Shown here: positions 42,135 through 51,120 of the stretch, in pieces
Numbering within the stretch: the first letter of the stretch is position 1
Layout: each line of letters opens with the position of its first letter
From: Tahibacter aquaticus
Lineage (GTDB): Bacteria; Pseudomonadota; Gammaproteobacteria; Xanthomonadales; Rhodanobacteraceae
Assembly (NCBI RefSeq): GCF_004363655.1
Contig: NZ_SNZH01000014.1
Span: 146,005-210,004 of the forward strand
Reading direction: 5' to 3'
Length of the DNA stretch: 64,000 nucleotides
Notes under the pieces: generated by a model
The model's input: the letters and a program-made list of their open reading frames with translations, nothing else
The model's database searches: none
Told to the model about the DNA's origin: nothing
Translations under genes and position numbers: made by a program

Positions 42135-42938
42135 ATGTTTCCGCGCGCTCTGCCGACCCTTGTCCTGCTGCTCGCCGCCGCCCCGGCCCTGGCCATCGAT
42201 TACAGCGATCACTGGTGGAACCCCGACCGCTCGGGTCGCGGCATCATGATCGAGCAGCGGGGCGATCAGGCCTATGCCATCGTCTATGACTACCGCGATA
42301 ACGGTACGCCCGTCTGGTATATCGCGCCGCAGCTCACGGTGGCGGTGGAGGGGCCGGATTATCCGCCCATCCTCACCGGCGCGCTGCAGCGCATGTTCTT
42401 CAACGGCGACGGTGCGGTGCCGCCGCTGGATGCAGACCAGGTGGGCGAGATAAGCATCATCGGCCAGACGGCGGCGACGGCGCGGGTGGCTTATACGGTG
42501 TCGGGCACTACGACGGTGCAGCTGATGCGCCGGCTGGACTACGGGCAAGCGCAGCCGCAGGGCCGTTACCTGGCCACTATCGTGCACAGGCCCGCGGGCG
42601 GCACGATGCCGGTGCCGGCAGAGCAGGTGGTGACGACGGAGTTCACCGCGACTACTACGCCCGCGGGCAGCTGGACGCTCAGTTCGCAGACCCTGGGGCC
42701 GGCTGGCCTGGTGCGCTGCACGTATTCCGCCACGGCCGGCGCACCGCTGTATGTGCAGACGGGACGTGTGGCGGAACTCAATGCCGTGTCGCTGTGCAAT
42801 GGCGTGGCGGGCACGTTCACGTTGCGCAATATCGAGTTCACCAGCCAGGGCTTCTCCGCCCGCATCGACGAGACGGGCGTACGCAGCGTCGTGGGCGGGC
42901 AGTTGGCGGCGGTAAAGGTGGGCGCCGCGGGCGGATGA
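42135..42938 (+). CDS. Secreted protein with WW-NP-SG-G repeat-type N-terminal module
   Basis: The protein has 267 residues. A signal peptide (FPRALPTLVLLLAAAPALA) is followed by DYSDHWWNPDRSGRGIMIEQ and IVYDYRDNGTPVWYIAPQL. This is the beta-barrel-like module 'sGxWWnPxrsGrGxxxeqrg...vytYdxdGxPvWY' common in Xanthomonadales secreted proteins. The second half has a similar beta pattern. AGGA precedes the ATG at 42135. Function unknown; surface or extracellular location expected. Confidence 0.72.
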   Translation: MFPRALPTLVLLLAAAPALAIDYSDHWWNPDRSGRGIMIEQRGDQAYAIVYDYRDNGTPVWYIAPQLTVAVEGPDYPPILTGALQRMFFNGDGAVPPLDADQVGEISIIGQTAATARVAYTVSGTTTVQLMRRLDYGQAQPQGRYLATIVHRPAGGTMPVPAEQVVTTEFTATTTPAGSWTLSSQTLGPAGLVRCTYSATAGAPLYVQTGRVAELNAVSLCNGVAGTFTLRNIEFTSQGFSARIDETGVRSVVGGQLAAVKVGAAGG

Positions 42939-43162
42939 CCCCGGGAGGTGTCCTTGCCGCCCATCGCCTTGGCGGCGGGCGACAAGGCGCGCGTGTCGTG
43001 GATTCCGCACAGCACCGGTCTTGCGCGATCCCGGCCGGTTCGCCTGTTGCAGGCTGCGGGCAGGAAATCGACAGGCGTGCACGGTTCACCCTGAACTTTT
43101 GGGACATTTTGTTTTGTCGCCGGGTAGCTACTCTGCGGTGACATTCTGAGCCGGAGAAAACC

Positions 43163-44974
43163 ATGTTGCGCCGTCTGCTCGTCGTCTGTCTTTCTGCCTG
43201 TTTCGTTGCAGCCTGCCAACAGCAAGCCGTACGGCCATCGCAAGCCGAACGACCGCCGCAAGCTTCCGCCGATGTTGCCGCCGCCGACCGCTCGTTCGAA
43301 GCGCTGTCGGCGCAGTGGCTGGCCGATTCGATGCGCTTGTCGCCGGTCAACGCGACACTGGCCGGCGATCATCGCTACGACAGCGAAATCGACGATCTTT
43401 CTGCCGGCGGGCGCAGCCAGGCGTTGGCGTTCGCTCAGGACGGGCTGGACCGCCTGCAGCGCATCGACGCCTCTACGCTGTCGCGCGCGAACCACGTTGA
43501 TTACCTGATGTTGCGCAACCAGCTGCGCGCCGATGTGTGGAATGCGCAGACGTCCGAGGCGTGGGCATGGAATCCGCTCGTCTATACGCAGCTGGCGGGG
43601 AATTCGCTGCATCTGCTGATGGCGCGCGAGTTCGCGCCGCTGCCCGAGCGCCTGCGCAGCGCCACGGCGCGCATGGAAAAGCTGCCGCGCCTGTATGCGC
43701 AGGCGCGGGAGAACCTCGATCTGTCGCGCGTGCCGAAGATTCACGCGGAAATCGCCTCGATACAGAACGCCGGTATCCTCAGCATCGTCGACGAACTGAT
43801 CGTGCCGGCAGCGGTTGCGCTGGACGCAAACGACCGCACGCGCCTCGACGCCGCCATCGTCGGACTGCGCAAGGCGGTCGCCGAGCAGCAGACGTGGATA
43901 GACCGCGTGCTCATTCCGGGGGCGCGCGGCGATTTCCGCGTCGGTGCACAGCGGTTCGACGAAAAGCTCGCGTTCGCGCTGGACTCGCCGCTGCCGCGGG
44001 CGGAAATCCGCAAACGCGCCGACGCCGAGCTGGCGCGTGTGCGTGGGGAAATGTTCGCATTGTCGCGCTCGATACTGGCTGCACATCCCGGCGCACCATT
44101 GCCGCCGCCACGCCCGGGCGAGAGTGAAGAGCGCCGCACCATCGCCGCCGCGCTGGCGCTTGCGGCCGCGGAACGGCCTGGCCGCGATGGCGTGATCCGC
44201 GAAGCCGAAGTCGCGCTGGCCGAAACCACGGCATTCGTGCGCGAGAAGAATCTGCTGACACTGCCAGATACAACGCTCAAGATCGTGCCGCTGCCGCCGT
44301 TCCAGCGCGGCCTTACGTTCGCGACCTGCGACCCGCCGGGGCCGCTGGAGAAGCATCTGCCGACGTTCTACTCGGTCTCTCCGATACCCGATGACTGGAC
44401 GACCGCGCAGGTCGATTCGTACTTGCGCGAGTACAACACGCGGTCGGTGCGCGAGCTGACCATTCACGAGGCAATGCCGGGCCACTTCGTGCAGATGTGG
44501 CACGCGAACCGCTATGCGTCGCCGCTGCGCGCCGTGCTGTGGTCGGGGCCGTTCGTCGAAGGCTGGGCCTGGTATACGCAGAACGTCATGGTCGATGTCG
44601 GCTATCGCGCGGACGATCCGCTGTTTCGCCTCGTTCATCTCAAATGGCTGCTGCGCGGCATCAGCAATGCGATCGTCGACCAGATGGTGCATGTCGACGG
44701 TGCCAGCCGCGACGAGGTGGTGCGCTTCCTGATCGACGAAACCTTCCAGGAAGAACGCGAAGCGGCCGGCAAGTGGACGCGCGCCCAGCTCGATGCGGCG
44801 CAGCTGTCGACGTACTTCGTCGGTGCGGAAGAATGGATTGCACTGCGTCGCGAAGCACAGCAGCGCGAAGGCGCGCAGTTCGACCTGAAGCGCTATCACG
44901 ACGCGGTGCTGTCGTACGGCGCGCCGCCGGTGAAGTATGCGCGGGCGCTGTATCTGGACCAGCCGATCGAGTAG
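43163..44974 (+). CDS. DUF885-family lipoprotein (putative metallopeptidase)
   Basis: The protein has 603 residues. The lipobox FVAAC (Cys18) ends the signal. The helical body matches DUF885, with the zinc-type motif ELTIHEAMPGHFVQMWHA and later GPFVEGWAWYTQNVM. DUF885 proteins resemble M3/M32-like gluzincins and are thought to be peptidases, often periplasmic. A hairpin follows 37 bases after the stop. It stands alone as a transcription unit. Confidence 0.88.
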   Translation: MLRRLLVVCLSACFVAACQQQAVRPSQAERPPQASADVAAADRSFEALSAQWLADSMRLSPVNATLAGDHRYDSEIDDLSAGGRSQALAFAQDGLDRLQRIDASTLSRANHVDYLMLRNQLRADVWNAQTSEAWAWNPLVYTQLAGNSLHLLMAREFAPLPERLRSATARMEKLPRLYAQARENLDLSRVPKIHAEIASIQNAGILSIVDELIVPAAVALDANDRTRLDAAIVGLRKAVAEQQTWIDRVLIPGARGDFRVGAQRFDEKLAFALDSPLPRAEIRKRADAELARVRGEMFALSRSILAAHPGAPLPPPRPGESEERRTIAAALALAAAERPGRDGVIREAEVALAETTAFVREKNLLTLPDTTLKIVPLPPFQRGLTFATCDPPGPLEKHLPTFYSVSPIPDDWTTAQVDSYLREYNTRSVRELTIHEAMPGHFVQMWHANRYASPLRAVLWSGPFVEGWAWYTQNVMVDVGYRADDPLFRLVHLKWLLRGISNAIVDQMVHVDGASRDEVVRFLIDETFQEEREAAGKWTRAQLDAAQLSTYFVGAEEWIALRREAQQREGAQFDLKRYHDAVLSYGAPPVKYARALYLDQPIE

Positions 44975-45010
44975 TTGCGTGGCAGGAGCGAGTCTGGGTG
45001 ACAGAAAGCG

Positions 45011-45044
45011 GGGCAGGTTTTACTTGCCGGAAGTAAACCTGCCC
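45011..45044 (+). terminator. Hairpin after the DUF885 gene
   Basis: GGGCAGGTTT-TACTT pairs with AAGTA-AACCTGCCC with one bulged T; loop GCCGG. Followed by a short T-run. Confidence 0.65.
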
Positions 45045-45169
45045 GAGTTTCGCCGTCTGCGCAGTGCGCTACGAACGACGGCGCTTTTCTGCCCATGAGG
45101 TGTTTCTTCGGCTTGACCGCGCCATCATTTTTTACGGGGGCCTTGAGGCGATGGTTTTGATAGGCGCGC

Positions 45170-45805
45170 TTAAAGAGTGTTCGCCGCTCGAATAGCTTCC
45201 AGCCTGCCGGTGTGCTTGATTTCGGCGAGATGCGTCGGATCGGTCAATGTCGGCGCGACCACGATCTCGTCCACCACTTCTATGCCGATGAAGTCCAGCC
45301 ATTTTCGCATATAGGGCTTCTGGAAATCGGAGCTGGGGCCTGGGAGGGGCGGGGCGAGGGGATAGTCATTTGCGCTGGAGTAGATCAATACGGCCCGTTT
45401 GTTGCGAAGAAGTGGCTTGTAGCCTTCGGACTTTGTCCAGGTCCAGTTTTGTCCGGGCAGGGTGACGACGTCGATATAGTGCTTCAAGCGATAGGGAATT
45501 CCAAAGTTCCACATGGGCAGGCTGAATACGTATCGATCGGCGCGGTTGAAAGCGTGTGAAATGGACACGGCCTGTGCCCAACGCAACTGCTGTTCCATGG
45601 TCGCGCTTTGCGTCCGCAGAACGGCGAACTTGGCGGCGATCATGGTTTCGTCGAACGCTGGCAAGTCGATGCGCCAGACGTCCGTGGTATCGATGGTGCT
45701 TGAAGGGCAGCGTTCGGCGTAGGCGCTCAGCAGTTGACGTGCAATGTTTGTCGAGGTGGAGGCGTCGGAACTTGGTGAGCTTTCAATATGCAGGATATGG
45801 GTCAT
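45170..45805 (-). CDS. azoR: FMN-dependent NADH-azoreductase
   Basis: The protein has 211 residues. The flavodoxin-like start MTHILHIESSPSSDASTSTN and the central FSLPMWNFGIPYRLKHYIDV are AzoR hallmarks. KYIFV-type segments later bind FMN. AzoR enzymes reduce azo dyes and quinones with NADH. It lies 13 bases downstream of an SMR efflux gene and is probably controlled by the divergent HxlR regulator, a pairing seen for quinone/electrophile stress. Confidence 0.9.
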   Translation of the reverse strand: MTHILHIESSPSSDASTSTNIARQLLSAYAERCPSSTIDTTDVWRIDLPAFDETMIAAKFAVLRTQSATMEQQLRWAQAVSISHAFNRADRYVFSLPMWNFGIPYRLKHYIDVVTLPGQNWTWTKSEGYKPLLRNKRAVLIYSSANDYPLAPPLPGPSSDFQKPYMRKWLDFIGIEVVDEIVVAPTLTDPTHLAEIKHTGRLEAIRAANTL

Positions 45806-45818
45806 GGGGCGTTTCCTG

Positions 45819-46136
45819 TCAGGCGTCAGTAAGCCGCAAGCCGATGATTCCGCCGAGGACCAAGGCCATGCACAGCAGTCGAACGGGCGGTGCAGCATCC
45901 CCATGGGCAATTATTCCCAGTGCGGCGACACCGATGACGCCTATTCCCGTCCACACGGCGTAGGCCGTGCCAACCGGCAATTTTTCGATGGCATGTGTCA
46001 GCAGGAATATGGAAATGAGCGCAGCGGCAATACCAATCGCACTGGGCACAGGCCGGCTCCAGCCAGCGGCCGATTTCAGCGCCGCGGCCATGACAATCTC
46101 GATCACGCCGGCCATGAAAAGTATCAACCAGGCCAC
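45819..46136 (-). CDS. Small multidrug resistance (SMR) efflux protein
   Basis: The protein has 105 residues with four transmembrane helices. The conserved Glu is in MAGVIEIVMA (Glu13). The segments KLPVGTAYAVWTGIGVIG and LVLGGIIGLRL are SMR/SugE-type. SMR proteins exchange protons for quaternary ammonium or guanidinium compounds. It is the first gene of a minus-strand unit with azoR; a GGTCA-N7-TGACC dyad sits 15 bases before its start. Confidence 0.9.
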   Translation of the reverse strand: MAWLILFMAGVIEIVMAAALKSAAGWSRPVPSAIGIAAALISIFLLTHAIEKLPVGTAYAVWTGIGVIGVAALGIIAHGDAAPPVRLLCMALVLGGIIGLRLTDA

Positions 46137-46150
46137 TTTGTGTTCTCCGC

Positions 46151-46167
46151 GGTCACTTGAGTTGACC
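46151..46167. promoter_or_regulatory. Inverted repeat, probable HxlR operator
   Basis: GGTCA-CTTGAGT-TGACC lies between the divergent HxlR (46219) and SMR (46136) starts. It is close to the SMR start, as expected for a repressor site. Confidence 0.55.
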
Positions 46168-46218
46168 TGAGCCTAGAATCACACTCTCCTGACGACAAGT
46201 ACGCACTTTTTGGTTCCT

Positions 46219-46623
46219 ATGAAAACGACTATTGCTCAAGTCGCGTCACTGGCGGACGTCTACAGCAAGGACTGCCCATCGCGTGCTGCCTTGGAGCTGG
46301 TGGCGAGCAAGTGGGTATTGCTGATTATTCCGTTCCTGGCGGCGAAGCCGGTTCGGAACAATGAACTCATGCGACGGGTACAAGGCATCTCGCAGAAAAT
46401 GCTTACGCAGACATTGCGTGAGCTTGAACGCAACGGTCTGGTGGCGCGCATCGACTACCAATCCGTTCCGCCTCGCGTCGAATACCAACTGACTGAGATG
46501 GGCAGGTCGCTCAGTCACGCCCTGCTGCCGGTCGACCAATGGGCGGAAAAACACCATGCCAGGCTAACGGCCGCTCGGCAGGCATTCGACGAGGTCAATG
46601 CAGACCCGTCCCGCGGCAATTGA
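46219..46623 (+). CDS. HxlR-family transcriptional regulator
   Basis: The protein has 134 residues. The HxlR pattern is clear: SRAALELVASKWVLLIIPFL, then NELMRRVQGISQKMLTQTLR and VEYQLTEMGRSL. Cys19 near the N-terminus is in the position used by redox-sensing HxlR proteins (HypR/QorR/YodB type). Divergent from SMR-azoR, which it probably controls through the dyad at 46151. Confidence 0.9.
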   Translation: MKTTIAQVASLADVYSKDCPSRAALELVASKWVLLIIPFLAAKPVRNNELMRRVQGISQKMLTQTLRELERNGLVARIDYQSVPPRVEYQLTEMGRSLSHALLPVDQWAEKHHARLTAARQAFDEVNADPSRGN

Positions 46624-46979
46624 GGCATGGTCGAGCGCCCAATGGCGCCGACAGCTATTCGGTATCGGCATCGATTACCGACACTCCGTGCTGGCACAGG
46701 CGGCGAGGTGTGACGCGTTTGTCACCTGCAGTGTGGCTTGTTCGACGGAACGCGGCACATCGGCATTTCGCTGCTGAACCGCGCGCGACTTGTGTGCGTG
46801 CTGCACGCCGGCGAGCGTGAAGCACCGCACACACGCCGATCAGGCGCGGCCTATGATGGATTCGCGACTGCGCGGCATCGGCAACAAAAAATTAAAGTTA
46901 CAAATATAGTTTTTTGTTTCTGTGCTGCGGTCGCGTTCCAGTGTGAATCTGCTTGTCCACCTGATCGGAGATCGATGAA
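46624..46979. other. Intergenic region with AT-rich block
   Basis: About 355 bases without a gene. Bases 46885-46925 are strongly AT-rich (A6TTAAAG and T6G runs), which is unusual here and is the likely promoter of the 46980 gene. Confidence 0.5.
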
Positions 46980-47345
46980 ATGACTCGCATGGCTATCCGT
47001 GCTCTCGCCGTCGCCACCCTCGCCGTATCGTCCGTCGCCGGGGCTGTCCTGAGCGGCCCGGTGAATACCCCGTGCAGCGCCACGACTACCGCCGGCACGG
47101 TCGTCAACGGCACACAGGGCTGGTCGATCAACCCCGCTACGGGCAACGGCTATTGGAGTTGCTGTGGGCCAGGAACAGCTTGCGTCGGCAGGGACAAGCC
47201 GCAGCGGCTCAATATCAGAAACACCGAGGCGCTTGCTCCCGACGCCACGACCGCGGCACCGACCCGAGCGCAGCAGCTGCGGAGCGAGCAGGCACCGGCG
47301 CGGCCTGAGCGGCAAGCCGACGGACAGCGTGGGCGCGGCTACTGA
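46980..47345 (+). CDS. Small secreted Cys-rich protein, unknown
   Basis: The protein has 121 residues. A signal peptide (MAIRALAVATLAVSSVAGA) is followed by NTPCSATTTAGTVVNGTQGW and GYWSCCGPGTACVG, which has four cysteines. The C-terminal 50 residues are charged and Gln/Arg-rich, low-complexity. GGAG nine bases upstream supports ATG 46980. No family recognised. Confidence 0.6.
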   Translation: MTRMAIRALAVATLAVSSVAGAVLSGPVNTPCSATTTAGTVVNGTQGWSINPATGNGYWSCCGPGTACVGRDKPQRLNIRNTEALAPDATTAAPTRAQQLRSEQAPARPERQADGQRGRGY

Positions 47346-47480
47346 CCGACGCTGGGCAGCGGTGCAATCGCTGCGCGCAGCGCGCCACGGCGTGCCGGTT
47401 CCTGTGCGGTGGCGCGGTCTGCGCTCGAAACACTATCTGACGTCGCTCCATGATTGCCATGGACTGGATACGAACTACCG

Positions 47481-48014
47481 TTACAACGGTTTGAATGACC
47501 TTGCCCATTCGAGCAGTGCGTCGTAGGCGTGATACGTGTCGGCAGTCGCGTCGGCCACGTCGGCTCGCTCGCCATCGATCGTCTTCAGCAGGCCGACCAG
47601 GTCACACGTGCCTGCGTCTACATCGATCTGCTCGCAGTAGGTAAGGGTGACTGTTCGTGCGGCTGATGTTGTCGGGTCGATGGTGCTCGCAACGAGCAGC
47701 TGGCCGCGGCTGTTGTAGGCAAGCATTTGCCTGAGTGTGGTGACGTAGCGGGAGCCCGACTTCGCCTGCACCGCATAGGAGGTTGTTCTATAGCCGCCGT
47801 CACACGCCGTGACGAATTGGCGTTGCTGCGGCGTGCCGGCGGCTTCATGGCGAGTGCTTCGGGAGTCGCCCGCGTACCTGGCGTTCGACAGCGTGGAATG
47901 GTGAGGCATCGGGGCGATGTGCCTGATAGTGCCGTCGCCGCGGATGATGCTCATGAGTGTCGGGTTGCTGGGCAGGGGCAGTAGCAAGGCTGCGAGTATC
48001 GGCAAATGCCTCAT
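47481..48014 (-). CDS. Secreted protein, unknown
   Basis: The protein has 177 residues with a signal-like N-terminus (LPILAALLLPLPSNP). The middle has beta character: VTACDGGYRTTSYAVQAKSG, then MLAYNSRGQLLVASTIDP, and TYCEQIDVDAGTCDLVG with cysteines. No family recognised. No ribosome site is clear, so the start is uncertain. Confidence 0.5.
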   Translation of the reverse strand: MRHLPILAALLLPLPSNPTLMSIIRGDGTIRHIAPMPHHSTLSNARYAGDSRSTRHEAAGTPQQRQFVTACDGGYRTTSYAVQAKSGSRYVTTLRQMLAYNSRGQLLVASTIDPTTSAARTVTLTYCEQIDVDAGTCDLVGLLKTIDGERADVADATADTYHAYDALLEWARSFKPL

Positions 48015-48297
48015 GAAAAGTCCTTTGGATGGAGCATGGCGTCCTCGGAGCGGGTTCGCATCGGAGAGCGATCCCGGCGCGCGCGTGGCGTGGCCTGGGA
48101 TCGGTGATGCAGACGCGGGCCCGGGCGTGGAACTCGATCAAATTTCTTTTGCGGGCGAATCGATGGCGAAGCGCTCGACGCGCCTGCAGGTGCATTTGAC
48201 GGGAGCCCCTGGAGTCAAGGGATCGGCGGGGTTGTGGACGCAAGCGGCCGAGTACAAGAGCCCCCTGCTGGACACCTGTTCAGACCTGTCCGTGTGT

Positions 48298-50931
48298 TCA
48301 GCTGTTCTTCTGCCGCGCCAGCGCCGCGCGCAGCGCATCCCAGTCGGCCTTGAAATCCGGGTCTTCGCGGAACCTGGCGTCGGCCTGCTCGCATTCGGCG
48401 ACGAGCGTGGCGACTTCGTCCCACTGCCCGCGCCGGGCCAGCACGATGGCGAGATTCATGCGCGACAGGAAGCCGTTGCCGCGGGCGTTGGCCAGATTCG
48501 TGTTTGCGCTGGCCCGGCGCAGCACGGGCTCGGCCGCGGCGAAGTCGCCGCTCTTGCGCAGCAGGGCGCCGTAGTCGGTGGCGAAGGAACCGACATTGCC
48601 CGATTCCTTGCCGAAGGCGACCTGGCCGACCGTGTAAGCCTGTGCATACCACTTCAGCGCCGCGGCAGTGTCGATCTTGCCGAAGTCGTAGGCTACGCCG
48701 AGCTGGTAGGCGACCACGGCGATGTCGCCGTTGGGCGCGTCGCCATGAACCTTGGCGTAGATGGCCTGTGCCTTGTGCAGCACCGCCAGCGCCTGGGGAA
48801 AGCGGTACGCGTTGATGTTGGCGCCGCCGGCGACCAGGAGCGAGTTGGCTTCCGATATCGAGTCCGGGCCGTACATGCGCGCGCTGTCGGCGGCGACTTC
48901 CTCGATCAGGGCGAGGGCCTCGTCGTAGCGTTGCAGCCGCCTCAGCGTATTGCCGCGGGCGAACTTGAGCCACAGCAGCAGCGTTGCATCGCCGTCCATT
49001 TTTCGCCGGACCAGGCCATCGGCGAACTCGATGTGCTGCAGCGTGCGTTTGGCGGCGTCCTCGCCCGGCAGGCGGCAGGTCTTGGCGTTGTAGAGCAGCG
49101 GCCGCACGAAGCCTTCGGGGTCCTGTTCGGCACTGGCGGCCTTGTCCATCAACAGCGCCTCGGACTGGTCACAGGCATCGGTGGCGTCGGTCTGCCAGCG
49201 CACCTGGATGGCGAGCAGGCGTGTGCGCCAGTGCAGTTCCGCGCCGGGCCGGTGCGCTGCCTCCAGCGCCAGCAGCCGGTCCAGCTGCGGCTGCAGTCTG
49301 TCGAATTGCGAGTCGCTGAGCAGGATGTCGATGTTCTGGCGCAGTTCCGCCAGCACGGCCTCGGGGGCGGTACCCGGCGTGGCATCCAGCAGTGCCAGCG
49401 CCTGGTCGCTCAGGCCTGCTGCCGTGCGGTATTCGCCGATGCTGGCGTAGATGCCGGCCAGGGTACCGTCGATGCGCGCGTGGATCATCGGCTCGTCGGC
49501 GAGCTTGTGTTCGAGCAGGCCGCGCGCATGATCCAGCGCTTCGCCGATCGGCACGTTGGCCTTCTTGGCCAAGGCAGGATCGCCGGAGCGGAACACGTTG
49601 ACCAGGAACTCAGTCACCGCCTCGGCGCTGCGGCTGGCGCTGACGGCGCGGTCGCGCTCGGCCGCGGTCTGGCGCACCTGGTGCAGCAGCATCGTCGTGA
49701 ACACGCCGATGCCCAGCAGCGCCACGGCGGCGGCGGCGAGGCTGCGGCGCTGGCGCCTGAGGAAGCGGCCCAGTCGATAGCGGCGGTCGCCGCGCCGGCC
49801 CAATACCGGCAAATCCTGCTGGTGCCGCTGGATATCCTGCGCGAGCTGCTCTACCGACAGGTAGCGCTGGGCCGGCTCCTTGCGCACGGCGCGCTGCACG
49901 ATGGCGTCGAGATCGCCGCGCAAGGCCTTGGCCAGCGCCAGGCCACTGCCGTAGCGCCGCGCGTTCGCCACGGCTGCCGGTGCCGAGGCGGCGGCCTGGC
50001 TGGGCGTTGGCGGAACGACCGTGGCGATCTTGCGCTCCAGTTCGGCCAGGGATTCGCCGTCCAGGGCGAAGATCGGGCTGCCGCACAGCAGTTCATGCAG
50101 CAAAGTACCCAATTGGTAAACGTCGCAGGTCGCGGCGGCGGCTTCGCCGCGCAACTGTTCGGGCGCGGCATTCACCGGCGAGAAATAGCGCTGCTGCTCG
50201 GCGGTCTGCTGCAGGCGCGCGACGTCCGGCAGCGCCAGCGGCCGGGCGATGCCGAAATCGATCAGCTTGGGCACGCCCTGGCTGTCGACGATGATATTGC
50301 TGGGCTTGATGTCCCGGTGCAGGATCAACTGGGAGTGAGCGTATTGCACCGCCTCGCAGACGCCGCGGAACAGGCGCAGGCGCTCGGCGATTCCCAGGCG
50401 CTGCTGGTCGCAGTGCAGGTCGATGGGCGAACCGCGCAGGTATTCCATGACGTAGTAGGGCTCGCCCGCGGCGCTCTCGCCTGCGTCGAGCAGGCGCGCG
50501 ATGCCGGGGTGATCGAACGCGGCGAGAATTTCCCGTTCGCGCTGGAAACGTTCGCGCGTGTGCTGGTCGAGGCTGCCGGCGTGCAGCACCTTGATCGCGA
50601 CCTGCTGCTGCACGCGGCCGTCGCTGCGCTCGCCCAGGTACACCACGCCCATGCCGCCGCGGCCGATCTCGCGCAGCAGCACGAAGGCACCCAGGCGTGC
50701 GCCCACGGCCGAGGGCAGCAGCGCGGCCGACAGCGTCGCCACGGCGGCGTCGGTGCGGTCCGACCATTGCCGGTTGGCCGTCAGCATCGCTGCCAGCGCG
50801 CTGGCGACGACCGGGTCGGCACGGCGCTCGGCGGCGACCAGCGCCTCGGCCGCGGCGCGGTCCAGTGTCTCGGTCTGCTCGAACAGCGTCTGCAGGCGTT
50901 GCCATTGTTGCGTGGAAAGCGTGGATGCCAT
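48298..50931 (-). CDS. Membrane Ser/Thr protein kinase with periplasmic TPR domain
   Basis: The protein has 877 residues. The cytoplasmic kinase domain (about 80-350) has all key motifs: GRGGMGVVYLG, VAIKVLH (Lys114), HRDIKPSN (Asp207), DFGIARP (225-231) and APE (256-258). One transmembrane helix (SLAAAAVALLGIGVFTTMLL, about 400) separates it from a long TPR region. This STK-TPR layout is typical of Xanthomonadales and Planctomycetes and is often encoded next to an ECF sigma factor. The ECF gene lies 190 bases upstream with a REP-like pair in between. Phosphorylation may control that sigma factor. Confidence 0.9.
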   Translation of the reverse strand: MASTLSTQQWQRLQTLFEQTETLDRAAAEALVAAERRADPVVASALAAMLTANRQWSDRTDAAVATLSAALLPSAVGARLGAFVLLREIGRGGMGVVYLGERSDGRVQQQVAIKVLHAGSLDQHTRERFQREREILAAFDHPGIARLLDAGESAAGEPYYVMEYLRGSPIDLHCDQQRLGIAERLRLFRGVCEAVQYAHSQLILHRDIKPSNIIVDSQGVPKLIDFGIARPLALPDVARLQQTAEQQRYFSPVNAAPEQLRGEAAAATCDVYQLGTLLHELLCGSPIFALDGESLAELERKIATVVPPTPSQAAASAPAAVANARRYGSGLALAKALRGDLDAIVQRAVRKEPAQRYLSVEQLAQDIQRHQQDLPVLGRRGDRRYRLGRFLRRQRRSLAAAAVALLGIGVFTTMLLHQVRQTAAERDRAVSASRSAEAVTEFLVNVFRSGDPALAKKANVPIGEALDHARGLLEHKLADEPMIHARIDGTLAGIYASIGEYRTAAGLSDQALALLDATPGTAPEAVLAELRQNIDILLSDSQFDRLQPQLDRLLALEAAHRPGAELHWRTRLLAIQVRWQTDATDACDQSEALLMDKAASAEQDPEGFVRPLLYNAKTCRLPGEDAAKRTLQHIEFADGLVRRKMDGDATLLLWLKFARGNTLRRLQRYDEALALIEEVAADSARMYGPDSISEANSLLVAGGANINAYRFPQALAVLHKAQAIYAKVHGDAPNGDIAVVAYQLGVAYDFGKIDTAAALKWYAQAYTVGQVAFGKESGNVGSFATDYGALLRKSGDFAAAEPVLRRASANTNLANARGNGFLSRMNLAIVLARRGQWDEVATLVAECEQADARFREDPDFKADWDALRAALARQKNS

Positions 50932-50987
50932 CGGTGGCGTCATCTGTGTCGGCAGGGGGGCGGTGAAGAGGTTAGCGAAGGCGAACC

Positions 50988-51086
50988 GCAGGGCGCGACG
51001 AGCGCAGCGCGTTGCGCCGCACGGGGCTGCGACGAAGGCAAGTGGAACAACGTCGCGGTGCAACTCGCGTTCGCTCATCGCACCCC
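50988..51086. repeat. REP-like repeat pair C
   Basis: Unit C1 (50988-51018, plus) is GCAGGGCGCGACGAGCGCAG plus CGCGTTGCGCC. Unit C2 (51057-51086, minus) is the second type. They face each other across 38 bases between the ECF sigma gene and the kinase gene, inside a probable operon. Confidence 0.7.
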
Positions 51087-51120
51087 ATGGGCCAGTGCCT
51101 TGCGGCCGCCGCCGCCGCGG

